Below, one piece after another: positions 9,798-18,725 of a DNA stretch of 64,000 nucleotides; positions within the stretch are counted from its first letter, which is position 1; each line of letters opens with the position of its first letter. The stretch is from NCBI RefSeq assembly GCF_002913045.1, contig NZ_PPAF01000041.1:62001-126000 (forward strand), read 5' to 3'. The DNA comes from Campylobacter concisus. GTDB taxonomy: Bacteria > Campylobacterota > Campylobacteria > Campylobacterales > Campylobacteraceae. The notes beneath the pieces were generated by a model. That model was not told where the DNA came from. It did no database searches and saw only the letters and a program-made list of their open reading frames with translations. The position numbers were made by a program, and so were the translations under genes.

Positions 9798-9997
9798 TTT
9801 ATCCCCTTTCTCTTATCTTCTACGCTCTCGCCGCCTACACCGATATTGCTAGCATCGTGAGTTTCTATAAAAATCATAACCGCCTCTTTTTTCTTGCCAA
9901 GCACTCTTACAAGTGTTTCGGTTACTTCTTTAAAAACTTGATCTTTTTGCTCTTTTGTCGGCTCTGGGCCTGCTATTTTGATATTAACATAAGGCAT
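9794..9997 (-). CDS. 4-oxalocrotonate tautomerase-like protein
   Basis: A 67-residue protein beginning Met-Pro; removal of Met exposes the catalytic amino-terminal proline of the tautomerase superfamily (MPYVNIKIAG, then a long amphipathic helix and the GVGGESVEDKRKG tail). Natural substrate is unknown in Campylobacter. It has a GGAGCA ribosome site and is the first gene of the tautomerase-bcp-dsbA group. Confidence 0.88.
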   Translation of the reverse strand: MPYVNIKIAGPEPTKEQKDQVFKEVTETLVRVLGKKKEAVMIFIETHDASNIGVGGESVEDKRKGIK

Positions 9998-10111
9998 TGT
10001 TGCTCCTTTTTAAGATGTAAAATATTAGCCAAAATGAGTGAAATTTCAGATTAAAGCCTTTATTTAAGAATTTGGCATTAAAATACAAAAACTTGTTACT
10101 AGGAGCGAAAA

Positions 10112-10516
10112 ATGGACTACAACAAACATAACAAAGGCTTTGTTTGTTTTATGTATAGCTTTGGACGAAACAGGATAGTTTATGCTGTTTTGATGTTTTT
10201 AGTCATATTTTTGCTTGGTTTTTTGACATTTGGCTCAAGTGCTCAAGCTGACATTTTAAATTTACAAATAGCCCTTAGTGTCATGCTTTGCGGGCTTTTA
10301 CTCATCCTTGTAAATCCAAAAATTTTTATCATTAAGCTAATTGGCTATTTAATTTCACTTGCTGGTGTTATGATCGCTCTTCACAATGCAAATTTACTAG
10401 GCGAAGGCTTTAGCTTATATTTTTACGCAAGCCTAGTTTTTGGCGCATTCATGATGCTTATGCTTCTTAGCTGGTTTGTTTACAACGCAAGAAGCAGCGA
10501 GATAAATGAAATTTAG
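10112..10516 (+). CDS. Small four-helix integral membrane protein, unknown function
   Basis: 134 residues with four hydrophobic segments at about 22-41, 51-67, 71-91 and 102-123 and short loops. The pairing of helices resembles DUF308/HdeD-type proteins, but I cannot assign a family. The ATG at 10112 has AGGAG 6 bases upstream. Its stop overlaps by 4 bases the stop of the convergent gene on the other strand. Confidence 0.7.
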   Translation: MDYNKHNKGFVCFMYSFGRNRIVYAVLMFLVIFLLGFLTFGSSAQADILNLQIALSVMLCGLLLILVNPKIFIIKLIGYLISLAGVMIALHNANLLGEGFSLYFYASLVFGAFMMLMLLSWFVYNARSSEINEI

Positions 10517-13500
10517 TTTGCCACTCCCATAAGCACGCTTGTGTAGGTGTTTTGCTTAGGCTCTGAGCTTGTTGCATCATTTACATTTATGCGGCCAGTC
10601 TCAAGCCCAGCCTTTATGAGCGCTTCTTTTACCGCATTTGCACGCTCATTTGCAAGTTCAACTAGCTTTTCTTTATCCACTTCGATGGTTTTTATTGCCT
10701 CTTCTCTTAAGGCCTTATCGCTTTTATCTTTAGCGTTTGGAACGAGAGAATTTAGCACGGTAATATAATCTTTGCCGCCTGAGGCAATTATTTGATTTAT
10801 CTTTTGATCAAGCTTTTTTTCTTTAAAGTAGAGCACATCTATTTCGGAGTAAGTAGGCGTGATGCTAAGTTTCATCATAGGCTTTGCAGTAGTTAATTTT
10901 ATAAAATCAGCTATTTTTGGTGCTTCTGAGCTTATTAGCTCGCTACTTCCAGCAAGAAAATCGATAGAGCTTAGATCCTTGCTACCAAGCCCTAGAGCAT
11001 TACCTAAAAATCTAAACGGAGCTAATGTAATGTCTGCAAAGAGCTTTTTAACAGCGGCCCAAATGACACCGCCATATTTAAAGTCAGGATCGTCTAAATT
11101 TCCCTCAACTGGCAGGTCGATGTTTATTTGATTATTTTGATCGCTTAATATCGATATAGCAAGCGAAAGTGGTAAATTTACAGCATCTTTTGAATCAACC
11201 TTTTCTCCAAGTGTGAGTGTGTCAAAATTTATAAGATTTGAGCCGTTTAGTTTTGAATCAACAACGCTATAATTTAGATTTAAATTTAACTTACCTTTTT
11301 TTATTTTATAGCCCAAAAATTGCCCACTATATGGCGTTATGTCGATTAGATCGATATCTTTAAAATCAAGCTTAATATCGGTATTTTGCTTTAACTCAAA
11401 AGGAAATAGTTTTGCTGTAATCTGAGAGAAGCCATTTTTGCCAACTACGCCTTTAAACTCACCCGAACTTGGACGTTTTTTATCGATGTCAGTTAGCTTG
11501 CCGTTTAGATTTGAAATTTTTGTAGCAAATGGCATAAATAGTGACGCATCTGAAAAATCAACCTCGCCGTTGTTAAGTGAGAAATTTTTGATACTAAAAT
11601 TTAGCTCGTCATCTTTTTTAATAGCTGCCTTTTTGCTCTCAGTTTTTTGCTCACTTTGGGCTTTGCTTTTATCTTCTTTTACGATTTTGCTTAGATTAAA
11701 TTCACGCTCTTTGCTTAGATGAGCCTTGATAAATGGTGAATTTAAAGCAACTCCAGTAATTTCAAGATTATCTTTAAAAAGTGAAATTTTATCTACATCT
11801 AAACTTTTAAACGCGATTAGCTTTTCTTTATTTTTATCATCTAATCTAATATCTTTTACACTAAGTTTTGCATCTGCTTTTATATCTTTTGCATAGTGAA
11901 GCTCGGCGTTTGCACTCATCTCTCCACTTGAAAGATCTGCCTCTAAAAATGGCTTTGCGTAGGCAAAATATTTTGGCAAATTTTTATCTTCAAGTTTGAT
12001 TTTAGCAGTTATATCAAGTGGTTCAAGTTTGATCTTTGAGGTTAGGTCTAAATTTAGCTTTTGCGAGCTTTTCATATCCACTTTTGCGTCAAATGGCTTA
12101 CTAAAATCGCTACTTAAATTTGCTATTTTTACAAATAAATTATCAAATTTATGAGCGATCTTCTCGCCTTCAAAAAGGTGTGTCAAAGCGATATTGGCGT
12201 TATTTACATTGATATTTTTTATGTCAAATTTAAACTCACTCTCTTTGCTTTTTGAAGCTGATGTATTCTCTTTTTTGGTTTTATTGCGATGATTGGCTGT
12301 TTTTGCCGGCTCTTTATCGCCAAGCCTAAGCTGGTTTATCGCGCTTAAGCCGCTATCATTTAACTCCGAGTTAAATTTTGGTCTATTTACATCGATATTC
12401 TCGGCACTCAAAGCCATATTTAAAATGTCAAATTTGATCGTTTTTGTAAGCACATCAGCGATATCTAAAATTTCTTTATTTTTTGCCTTTAAATTTATGC
12501 CATTTATACTAAGCTCATCAATAGTCGCAAGGCTTTTATTGATATCTTGAGCGAAGCTAATGTTTGAGATTTTAGTCCCTGCCACATTTGCATTCGCATT
12601 TTTACTAAGTGGGGCATTGATATCATCAAACGCTATTTTTTCAAGCGTGAGAGCTGTTTTGTTATTTGCTAAATTTGCATTTAAATTTGAGGCATTTATA
12701 TCTTTTAGATTTACTAAATTTTTACTGGCTTCGTCTATTTTTAGGGTATTTGCATTTATGCTATTTAGTGCAGCTGTCGCATTTAGCTCACTTTTTTCAT
12801 TTAAATTTGCTAAAAGCGAAATATCGTTTAAATTTAGCGATTTTAAGCTTGCTGTTATTGCATTCTTAAATGATACATCGCTTAAATTTATGGCATTTAA
12901 CTCTAATTTAGCATCTATCTTGTCTGCTATTTTGCTTGATAGATCAAATTTTGGAAGCTCTAACTCACCAAGACTTAGTTCGTTTTTACCCTCATCTATG
13001 CTTAGTGATTTTATATTTAAAAAGCTATCCTTTAAATTTATATTTGTAGCGTTTTCATCGGCAATTAAAGCGTAATTTATTCCTAAATTTATGACCGCAT
13101 TTTTAAGATTTAGTGTGTCGTTATCGATAAAGCTAATCGCCACTGGATCGATACTAAAATCCTTTATGCTGACGTTGCCCTCTATCTTTAGTGGATTTAG
13201 CTTGATATCGCCATTTAGATCGATCTTGTGAGCTAGAGTCGAGTTTGAGTCAAAAATATGGCTGCCTGCACTATTTTTCTTCGTATTTAGCGAGCTTAGC
13301 TCGTAGTTTATATCATCAAAGCTTACGTTAAATGGATTTGTGAGGTTTTGATCGCTATATGAAAATGAACCTTTGATGATTTTTGCGTTATTTAGGGCAA
13401 AATTTATAGAACTAGTACTGTTATCTTCGGTAGTTGCGTTATCGTTGCTTATAAAATTACTAAAGTTAAATTTTGAATTTTTATCTCGTAAAATTTTGAC

Positions 13501-13821
13501 ATTTGGCTCTTGAAGCCTAAAAATATCAACTTCAACTAATTTTTTAAAGATAGAAAATGGCTTTAGCTTGATGTCGATTTGCTTTGTGCTAAAAAGTGGT
13601 GAAGTAGTATTTAGCTCGGTATTTGTGGCATTTAGCTCGAAGGTAAATGGATTAAATTTAGCACTTTCCACAAAAAGCGTTGCGTTGTAGTCTTTTAGAT
13701 ATTTTGGAGCAATATTTTTAATGCCATAAGGTACTCCAAAAAATCCAAGAAGAGTATAAATAACTAAAAGTGAAACTACGCAGATGGCTGAAATAAGTGC
13801 TGTTTTTTTATTTTTATTCAT
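10513..13821 (-). CDS. DUF748/AsmA-like giant envelope protein
   Basis: 1102 residues with one N-terminal membrane anchor (about 8-30) followed by a very long periplasmic region of repeated beta-strand motifs rich in Asn, Leu, Lys and Asp, the pattern of AsmA-like/DUF748 proteins that form elongated grooves between inner and outer membranes. AsmA family members move phospholipid to the outer membrane; that role here is inference. About residues 740-930 hold the most conserved DUF748-like block (FSLNNGEVDFSDASL). The last 80 residues include ANERANAVKEALIKAGL, like the OmpA-type tail seen in DUF748 proteins. It stands alone, divergent from the nik-like operon. Confidence 0.82.
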   Translation of the reverse strand: MNKNKKTALISAICVVSLLVIYTLLGFFGVPYGIKNIAPKYLKDYNATLFVESAKFNPFTFELNATNTELNTTSPLFSTKQIDIKLKPFSIFKKLVEVDIFRLQEPNVKILRDKNSKFNFSNFISNDNATTEDNSTSSINFALNNAKIIKGSFSYSDQNLTNPFNVSFDDINYELSSLNTKKNSAGSHIFDSNSTLAHKIDLNGDIKLNPLKIEGNVSIKDFSIDPVAISFIDNDTLNLKNAVINLGINYALIADENATNINLKDSFLNIKSLSIDEGKNELSLGELELPKFDLSSKIADKIDAKLELNAINLSDVSFKNAITASLKSLNLNDISLLANLNEKSELNATAALNSINANTLKIDEASKNLVNLKDINASNLNANLANNKTALTLEKIAFDDINAPLSKNANANVAGTKISNISFAQDINKSLATIDELSINGINLKAKNKEILDIADVLTKTIKFDILNMALSAENIDVNRPKFNSELNDSGLSAINQLRLGDKEPAKTANHRNKTKKENTSASKSKESEFKFDIKNINVNNANIALTHLFEGEKIAHKFDNLFVKIANLSSDFSKPFDAKVDMKSSQKLNLDLTSKIKLEPLDITAKIKLEDKNLPKYFAYAKPFLEADLSSGEMSANAELHYAKDIKADAKLSVKDIRLDDKNKEKLIAFKSLDVDKISLFKDNLEITGVALNSPFIKAHLSKEREFNLSKIVKEDKSKAQSEQKTESKKAAIKKDDELNFSIKNFSLNNGEVDFSDASLFMPFATKISNLNGKLTDIDKKRPSSGEFKGVVGKNGFSQITAKLFPFELKQNTDIKLDFKDIDLIDITPYSGQFLGYKIKKGKLNLNLNYSVVDSKLNGSNLINFDTLTLGEKVDSKDAVNLPLSLAISILSDQNNQINIDLPVEGNLDDPDFKYGGVIWAAVKKLFADITLAPFRFLGNALGLGSKDLSSIDFLAGSSELISSEAPKIADFIKLTTAKPMMKLSITPTYSEIDVLYFKEKKLDQKINQIIASGGKDYITVLNSLVPNAKDKSDKALREEAIKTIEVDKEKLVELANERANAVKEALIKAGLETGRINVNDATSSEPKQNTYTSVLMGVAN

Positions 13822-13930
13822 TGTAAAATTTACCTTGTTATTATCTAAAATAGGGAGAGATTTTACTTCAAAAAAGGTTAAAAGATAGTTAGAAATTTAA
13901 AACTTCTATACTATAAATTTACATTTAGCT

Positions 13931-13961
13931 TAATAATACTTTTATACGATTCGTATTACTA
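13931..13961. promoter_or_regulatory. Nested palindrome upstream of the nickel-type importer, candidate metal-regulator operator
   Basis: TAATAATAC (13931-13939) and GTATTACTA (13953-13961) form an inverted repeat with 8 of 9 matches across a 13-base spacer. Inside it ATACGA-T-TCGTAT (13944-13956) is a perfect 13-base palindrome. The site sits 33 bases before the start of the importer. The AT-rich arms resemble the TATTATT/AATAATA half-sites described for NikR in Helicobacter. The repressor identity is inference. Confidence 0.5.
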
Positions 13962-13993
13962 TGCAGAAATATTTTTAAACAAAGGGGATTGTG

Positions 13994-15526
13994 ATGAAGA
14001 AAATTTTGCTTGTCTTTTTTTTGTTATTTGGCATTTTTTCTCATGCAAATGAAAATGCCGTTGTAGTCGCTATCGAAGAGCAAACACCTCGTATAAATCC
14101 ACTTTACGACGAGGATCACGATCCTACGCTTTCACTCGTTTTTTCGGGCCTTACGAGCCACGATGAAAATAGCAACGTCGTGCCAGAGCTTGCGAAGTCT
14201 TGGCAGGTGAGCGATGACGGGCTGGAGTATATTTTCGAGCTAAGAGATGATGCCTTTTGGCATGATGGGGTAAAATTTAGCGCAAAGGACGTTAAATTTA
14301 CTATCGAAGCGGCTCAAGATAAGAAGCTAAATGCGCCTGCTATCTCAAATTATGAAGTCGTAAAAAGCGTTGAAATTTTAGGGGATTATAAAGTAAAGAT
14401 TACGCTTAATGAGCCGTTTCCGCCATTTCTTGACGCACTTAGTTTTGGTGTTTTGCCTGAGCACATTTTAAAAGGCAAAGATATCTCAACCGATAAATTT
14501 AACGAGGCTCCGATAGGAACTGGCGCATATAAGCTAGTAAAATGGAAAAAAGATGAGAGCTTGGAATTCGCGGCAAACGAGAAATTTTACAAGGGTGAGC
14601 CAAAGATAAAAAGGGTATTTTTTAAAATTGTTGGTGATGAAAATTTAAGGCTCGTTGGGCTTAAAAGTGGTGAGATCGACGTCGCACTCATCTCTCCAAC
14701 TGGTGTAAATTTCATAAAAGATGATAAAAAACTAAGCTTGCTTAAGTTTAAAAGTGCGGACTATAGAGCTTTGATGTTTAACTTTGAAGATCCTCTTTTT
14801 CAAGATAAAAATGTAAGAATCGCCCTAAACTACGCGGTAAATAAAGATGAGATAGTTAAAAATTTATTTCACGGATATGCAAGTGTGGCGAACAATCCGA
14901 TAGAAAAAAGCTTTGCAAATGACGGTGAGTTTAAATTTAGCTACGATCCGCAAAAGGCCAAAGAGCTACTTGAAAAGAGTGGCTTTAAGAAAAACAAGGC
15001 TGGCTTTTTCGAGAAAGACGGCAAGGAGCTTGGCTTTGATATCTACGCCTTTAATAACGACATCTTAAGGGTCAATCTAGCCAAAATTTTAAGCAGTGAG
15101 CTAAATAAATTTGGCGTGAGAGCCAAAGCCTACGCAAAGCCAAGAACAGCCTTTAGTATAAGCGAGGTTGATAGCTTTATCATCGGCTGGGGAAGTCCGT
15201 TTGACCCAGATTTTCACACGTATAGAATTTTTGGTGGACTTGCTGATGTGAGCATAAATGAAAATGGCTGGAATTTTAACCACTACAAAGATGCAAACGT
15301 TGATATTGCCCTAAAAAATGCAAGATATACAAAGGATGTGGAGCTTAGAAAAAAATACTACAAAGAATTTCTAAAAGCGCTTTTTGAAAATCCACCTTAC
15401 ATTTTCATAGCCTATCTTGACTATCCACTCGTCTTTAACAAGAAAATTTCAGGCATCAAGACGCAAATTTTGGGTCACCATGGAGCTGGATTTTTATGGA
15501 ACATAAGAGAGTGGCAAGTAAAATAG
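13994..15526 (+). CDS. nikZ: Nickel/peptide-type ABC transporter substrate-binding protein
   Basis: 510-residue periplasmic protein with a signal peptide (about 1-20) and a family 5 solute-binding fold (oligopeptide/nickel class): TPRINPLYDEDHDP near the mature N-terminus and the LAKSWQVSDDGLEYIFELR strand-helix unit. I chose the ATG at 13994 over the in-frame GTG just before it because AAAGGGG ends 6 bases upstream. It heads a five-gene importer whose order (binding protein, two permeases, two ATPases) matches the C. jejuni Cj1584-Cj1580 system reported to import nickel. Nickel as substrate is inferred from that resemblance and from the palindrome upstream; peptide uptake is the alternative. 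Confidence 0.8.
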   Translation: MKKILLVFFLLFGIFSHANENAVVVAIEEQTPRINPLYDEDHDPTLSLVFSGLTSHDENSNVVPELAKSWQVSDDGLEYIFELRDDAFWHDGVKFSAKDVKFTIEAAQDKKLNAPAISNYEVVKSVEILGDYKVKITLNEPFPPFLDALSFGVLPEHILKGKDISTDKFNEAPIGTGAYKLVKWKKDESLEFAANEKFYKGEPKIKRVFFKIVGDENLRLVGLKSGEIDVALISPTGVNFIKDDKKLSLLKFKSADYRALMFNFEDPLFQDKNVRIALNYAVNKDEIVKNLFHGYASVANNPIEKSFANDGEFKFSYDPQKAKELLEKSGFKKNKAGFFEKDGKELGFDIYAFNNDILRVNLAKILSSELNKFGVRAKAYAKPRTAFSISEVDSFIIGWGSPFDPDFHTYRIFGGLADVSINENGWNFNHYKDANVDIALKNARYTKDVELRKKYYKEFLKALFENPPYIFIAYLDYPLVFNKKISGIKTQILGHHGAGFLWNIREWQVK

Positions 15527-15538
15527 CGGATAAAAACT

Positions 15539-16477
15539 TTGTTTAGAACCATTTTAAAAACAGCGATCTCAAGCCTTGGATTGCTGTTTTTCATCTCATT
15601 TTTTCTATTTTTGCTCATATATTTTTTGCCAGGAAACGTCACTGACGCGATGTTTTCAAGGAGCGAGGCGATAAATTTAGCCATAAAAGAGCAAATTTTA
15701 AGAAATTTAGGGCTAAAAGATAGCTTTTTCGTGCAGTATTTTAGGTGGCTAGCTCACTTTGTCGCAGGGGATTTTGGTACCAGTTTTGTAAGCGGGGCAA
15801 GCGTGTCACTGCTCATTAAAGAGCGGCTTTTAAACTCGCTTATTTTATTTTTTGCTTCGTTTTTTTTGATAACTCTTTTGTCCTTTTTATTAGGGCTTTT
15901 AAGTGCCATTTATAAGAATAAATTTGCCGATATTTTTATAAACTTTAGCTCCTTTTTGCTGGCATCACTACCACATTTTTACGTAGCACTCGTGCTGATA
16001 GCTATCTTTAGCGTCTATCTAAATTTGCTACCAAGTTCAGGTGCAAATGAGCTAGGATCTAGCGGAGTAGGAGCAAAATTTATCATCTTGCCAACGCTTG
16101 CCATCATCTTGCCACACCTTGGCGCAAATGTGAAATTTGTAAGAGACAGGCTAAATCAAAGCTTAAACGCTGATTTTATCCAGACAGCTCACGCTAGAGG
16201 TTTGGGGCGCGGCAAAATTTATCTCTTTGCCATAAAGCACGCAAGCACCGATATAGTCTATTATTTCGCAACCCTTGTGGCTGGCGTTTTTGCTGGCTCG
16301 TATGTCATTGAGAGCATTTTTTCATTTCCGGGCATAGGCAAACTTAGTCTTGATGCAGTCATCGCCAAAGACTATCCAGTCGCACTTGCGACCATTTTAC
16401 TAACGGCTGTTTTTGTCGTTTTTGCAAATTTGCTAGCAAAAATTTTTGCCATCTTGGCAGATAAGAGAAATTTATGA
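15539..16477 (+). CDS. nikY: ABC transporter permease (nickel/peptide type, first)
   Basis: 312-residue inner-membrane permease of the DppB/NikB class with six predicted helices. The EAA cytoplasmic loop (QTAHARGLGRGKIYLFAIKH) that contacts the ATPase is at about 220-240. The start is TTG with a weak upstream site (GCGGA); the next gene overlaps the stop by 4 bases (ATGA). Partner of the second permease downstream. Confidence 0.85.
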   Translation: MFRTILKTAISSLGLLFFISFFLFLLIYFLPGNVTDAMFSRSEAINLAIKEQILRNLGLKDSFFVQYFRWLAHFVAGDFGTSFVSGASVSLLIKERLLNSLILFFASFFLITLLSFLLGLLSAIYKNKFADIFINFSSFLLASLPHFYVALVLIAIFSVYLNLLPSSGANELGSSGVGAKFIILPTLAIILPHLGANVKFVRDRLNQSLNADFIQTAHARGLGRGKIYLFAIKHASTDIVYYFATLVAGVFAGSYVIESIFSFPGIGKLSLDAVIAKDYPVALATILLTAVFVVFANLLAKIFAILADKRNL

Positions 16478-17274
16478 GAAAAGTCATATTTTTCTTAGCC
16501 TGTTTTGTCTTTTTGGCACTTGTCACATTTGCCTTTGTGGCGCCATTTTTTTCTAAATTTGAGCCAAATTTTACTGACTTTATGGCGGTAAATTTAGCCC
16601 CAAGTAGCGAGCATATCTTTGGCACTGACATCCTTGGTAGGGATAATCTCATAAGAGTGGCCTACGCGCTTAAAAACTCGCTTCTTATCTTGCTTCTTGC
16701 TGGCTTTTTAACGACACTTTTTTCGCTCATATATGCCTATTTTGGCACGAGTAAGAGCAGGGTTTTCGAGAGCCTTTTTGATAAGGGGCTTGATGCATTT
16801 TTAAGCATCCCAAATATCGTTTTTATTATGCTTTTTAGCTCATTTAGTAATGGAGATATACTTATCACCTCTTTTATCATCGCCATTTGCTCGTTTATGC
16901 AGGGTGCAAAAGTTTTTATGCAAAATTTTAGACTTAATAAAAAGTGCGACTACGCCGAGCAAGCCATGATAAATGGGGCTAGCAAATTTAGCCTGATCTG
17001 CTTTGAAATTTTGCCAAATTTAAAGCATTTAATAATTAGCATCTTTGGCATAAACGCGATAAATGCGGTTGTCATGGAGGCTACGCTAGGCTTTTTTGGT
17101 GTGGGTAGTGACGCAAATAAAATAAGCCTTGGCATCATGCTAAATGAGAGTAAAGAGGCACTTTTTCTGGGCTCTTGGTGGATGGTGCTTTTCCCTGGTG
17201 TGACGCTCTTTTTGCTCATCCTAGCAACCTCGATCATCACGTCAAATTCAAAAAATGGCAATATAAAAATATGA
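16474..17274 (+). CDS. nikX: ABC transporter permease (nickel/peptide type, second)
   Basis: 266-residue permease of the DppC/NikC class: an N-terminal helix, a periplasmic stretch with the family motif HIFGTDILGRDNLIRV (about 48-63), then five helices. The EAA loop is less standard than in the first permease (about 160-180). It overlaps both neighbours by 4 bases (ATGA), which implies translational coupling through the operon. Confidence 0.85.
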   Translation: MRKVIFFLACFVFLALVTFAFVAPFFSKFEPNFTDFMAVNLAPSSEHIFGTDILGRDNLIRVAYALKNSLLILLLAGFLTTLFSLIYAYFGTSKSRVFESLFDKGLDAFLSIPNIVFIMLFSSFSNGDILITSFIIAICSFMQGAKVFMQNFRLNKKCDYAEQAMINGASKFSLICFEILPNLKHLIISIFGINAINAVVMEATLGFFGVGSDANKISLGIMLNESKEALFLGSWWMVLFPGVTLFLLILATSIITSNSKNGNIKI

Positions 17275-17942
17275 TAGAGATTAAAAATTTAAACGTTTTT
17301 TATAAGGATAAGAAGCTTTTGCGTGAGCTTGATTTTGCCATGAGTGAGGGTAAATTTATAGGTATCACTGGCGCAAGTGGCAGTGGCAAATCGCTCTTTA
17401 CAAAGAGTTTAATAAGGCTTTTTGATGATGATTTTAGAGTGAGGGCGGATAAATTTAGCATTTTTAAAAAAGATATCTTAAAACTTAACCAAAATGAGCT
17501 AAAAGAGCACCGAAAAAAGGTCGCTGCGCTCATCTTTCAAAACTCAGTTGCCAGCCTTCATCCACTCTTAAACGTGGGCGATCACTTTAACGCCTATCTT
17601 GGTGGCGATAATAAATCAAATAAAGAGCTTGCATTTGCTTATTTTAGGGAGTTTGGGCTGGGTAATGCAAATCTCATCTGGCACAAATACTCATACGAGC
17701 TAAGTGGAGGCGAGGCGAGCCACGTGCAGATCGCTTTGGCGCTTTGTTTGAAGCCAAAAATTTTAGTATGCGACGAGATAACAAGCGGGCTTGATAGCAT
17801 TAGCGCTAGCCACGTGGCGGGCATCTTAGAGAGCCTAAAAGGCAAGATGAGCGTCATCTTTATCTCGCATGATGAGGCGCTAACGAACTATCTTAGTGAT
17901 GAGATTTGGCAGATGAGAGATGGGCAGCTAAATTTAAAGTAA
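17271..17942 (+). CDS. nikW: ABC transporter ATP-binding protein (nickel/peptide type, first)
   Basis: 223 residues from the ATG that overlaps the preceding stop (ATGA); the longer frame that begins 96 bases upstream lies inside the permease gene and is not used. Walker A is GASGSGKS at 34-41, the ABC signature ELSGGE is near 143-148, and Walker B ILVCDE follows at about 162-167. DppD/NikD class. It is shorter than typical DppD (about 320 residues) because it lacks the C-terminal oligopeptide-transporter extension. Confidence 0.85.
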   Translation: MIEIKNLNVFYKDKKLLRELDFAMSEGKFIGITGASGSGKSLFTKSLIRLFDDDFRVRADKFSIFKKDILKLNQNELKEHRKKVAALIFQNSVASLHPLLNVGDHFNAYLGGDNKSNKELAFAYFREFGLGNANLIWHKYSYELSGGEASHVQIALALCLKPKILVCDEITSGLDSISASHVAGILESLKGKMSVIFISHDEALTNYLSDEIWQMRDGQLNLK

Positions 17943-17947
17943 AATGT

Positions 17948-18697
17948 GTGAAAATCAGGCTTGAAAACGTCTCAAAAAGTTTAAGCTTTAAGGAGCATTT
18001 TAACGCTAGAGCTGAAGTTTTGCACCTTTTGGAGGGGATAAGTTGCGAGCTTGATGATGGCGAAAATTTAGCCATTTTAGGTCAAAGTGGCAGTGGCAAA
18101 AGCACGCTTGCAAAGCTCATATCATTTAGTGAGCCAAAAAGTGGGGGCAAAATTTATATAAACGATGAGGAGATCACGGACAAAAATGAGCTCAAAAAAG
18201 ATATCAGATATATCTTGCAAAACCAAAAACAAGCCCTAAATCCAGCGCTAAAAGTAAAAACCGCGATCGCCCACGTGAGGTCGTATCTTAAGCTTAACTT
18301 CAGCGAAAATGAGCTTAAAGAGCTTCTAGTGAATTTAAATTTAAAAGATAAAATTTTAGAAAAATATCCATCTCAGCTAAGTGGCGGCGAGGCGACAAGG
18401 GTTGGGATATTGTTAGCTCTTCTTTCAAAACCAAAAATCTTAATCTGTGACGAGATAACAAGTGGGCTTGATAACGAGACGAAGCAAAAGATCATAAATT
18501 TGCTTTTAAGCTTAGATGAAAAGATCAGCATTATTTTTATCACGCACGATATTTTAAGCGCGATGAAGATAGCACAAAAGGTGCTAATAATCGAGGCTGG
18601 CAAGCAGGTGGCGTGGGGTAAATTTGAAGATCTTGCAAGCCAAAATGTCCTTAAAAAATACCTTGATGCTGCAAAAATTTATAAAAATAATCTTTGA
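17948..18697 (+). CDS. nikV: ABC transporter ATP-binding protein (nickel/peptide type, second)
   Basis: About 249 residues from a GTG 5 bases after the stop of the first ATPase (protein begins VKIRLENVSK); a TTG-started longer form would run 42 bases into the previous gene. Walker A GQSGSGKS lies at about 45-52, the signature QLSGGE and Walker B ILICDE are intact. DppF/NikE class. Together the two ATPases would power the two permeases. Confidence 0.83.
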   Translation: MKIRLENVSKSLSFKEHFNARAEVLHLLEGISCELDDGENLAILGQSGSGKSTLAKLISFSEPKSGGKIYINDEEITDKNELKKDIRYILQNQKQALNPALKVKTAIAHVRSYLKLNFSENELKELLVNLNLKDKILEKYPSQLSGGEATRVGILLALLSKPKILICDEITSGLDNETKQKIINLLLSLDEKISIIFITHDILSAMKIAQKVLIIEAGKQVAWGKFEDLASQNVLKKYLDAAKIYKNNL

Positions 18698-18725
18698 TAT
18701 AATGCGAGCAAAAAAAGGTTAAATT

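Noticed and set aside
10547-13075. Several plus-strand open frames opposite the giant DUF748-like gene
   Set aside because: They are low-complexity Ser/Phe/Leu-rich translations of the antisense of a repetitive beta-rich gene, with no ribosome sites; a single 1102-codon frame explains the region.
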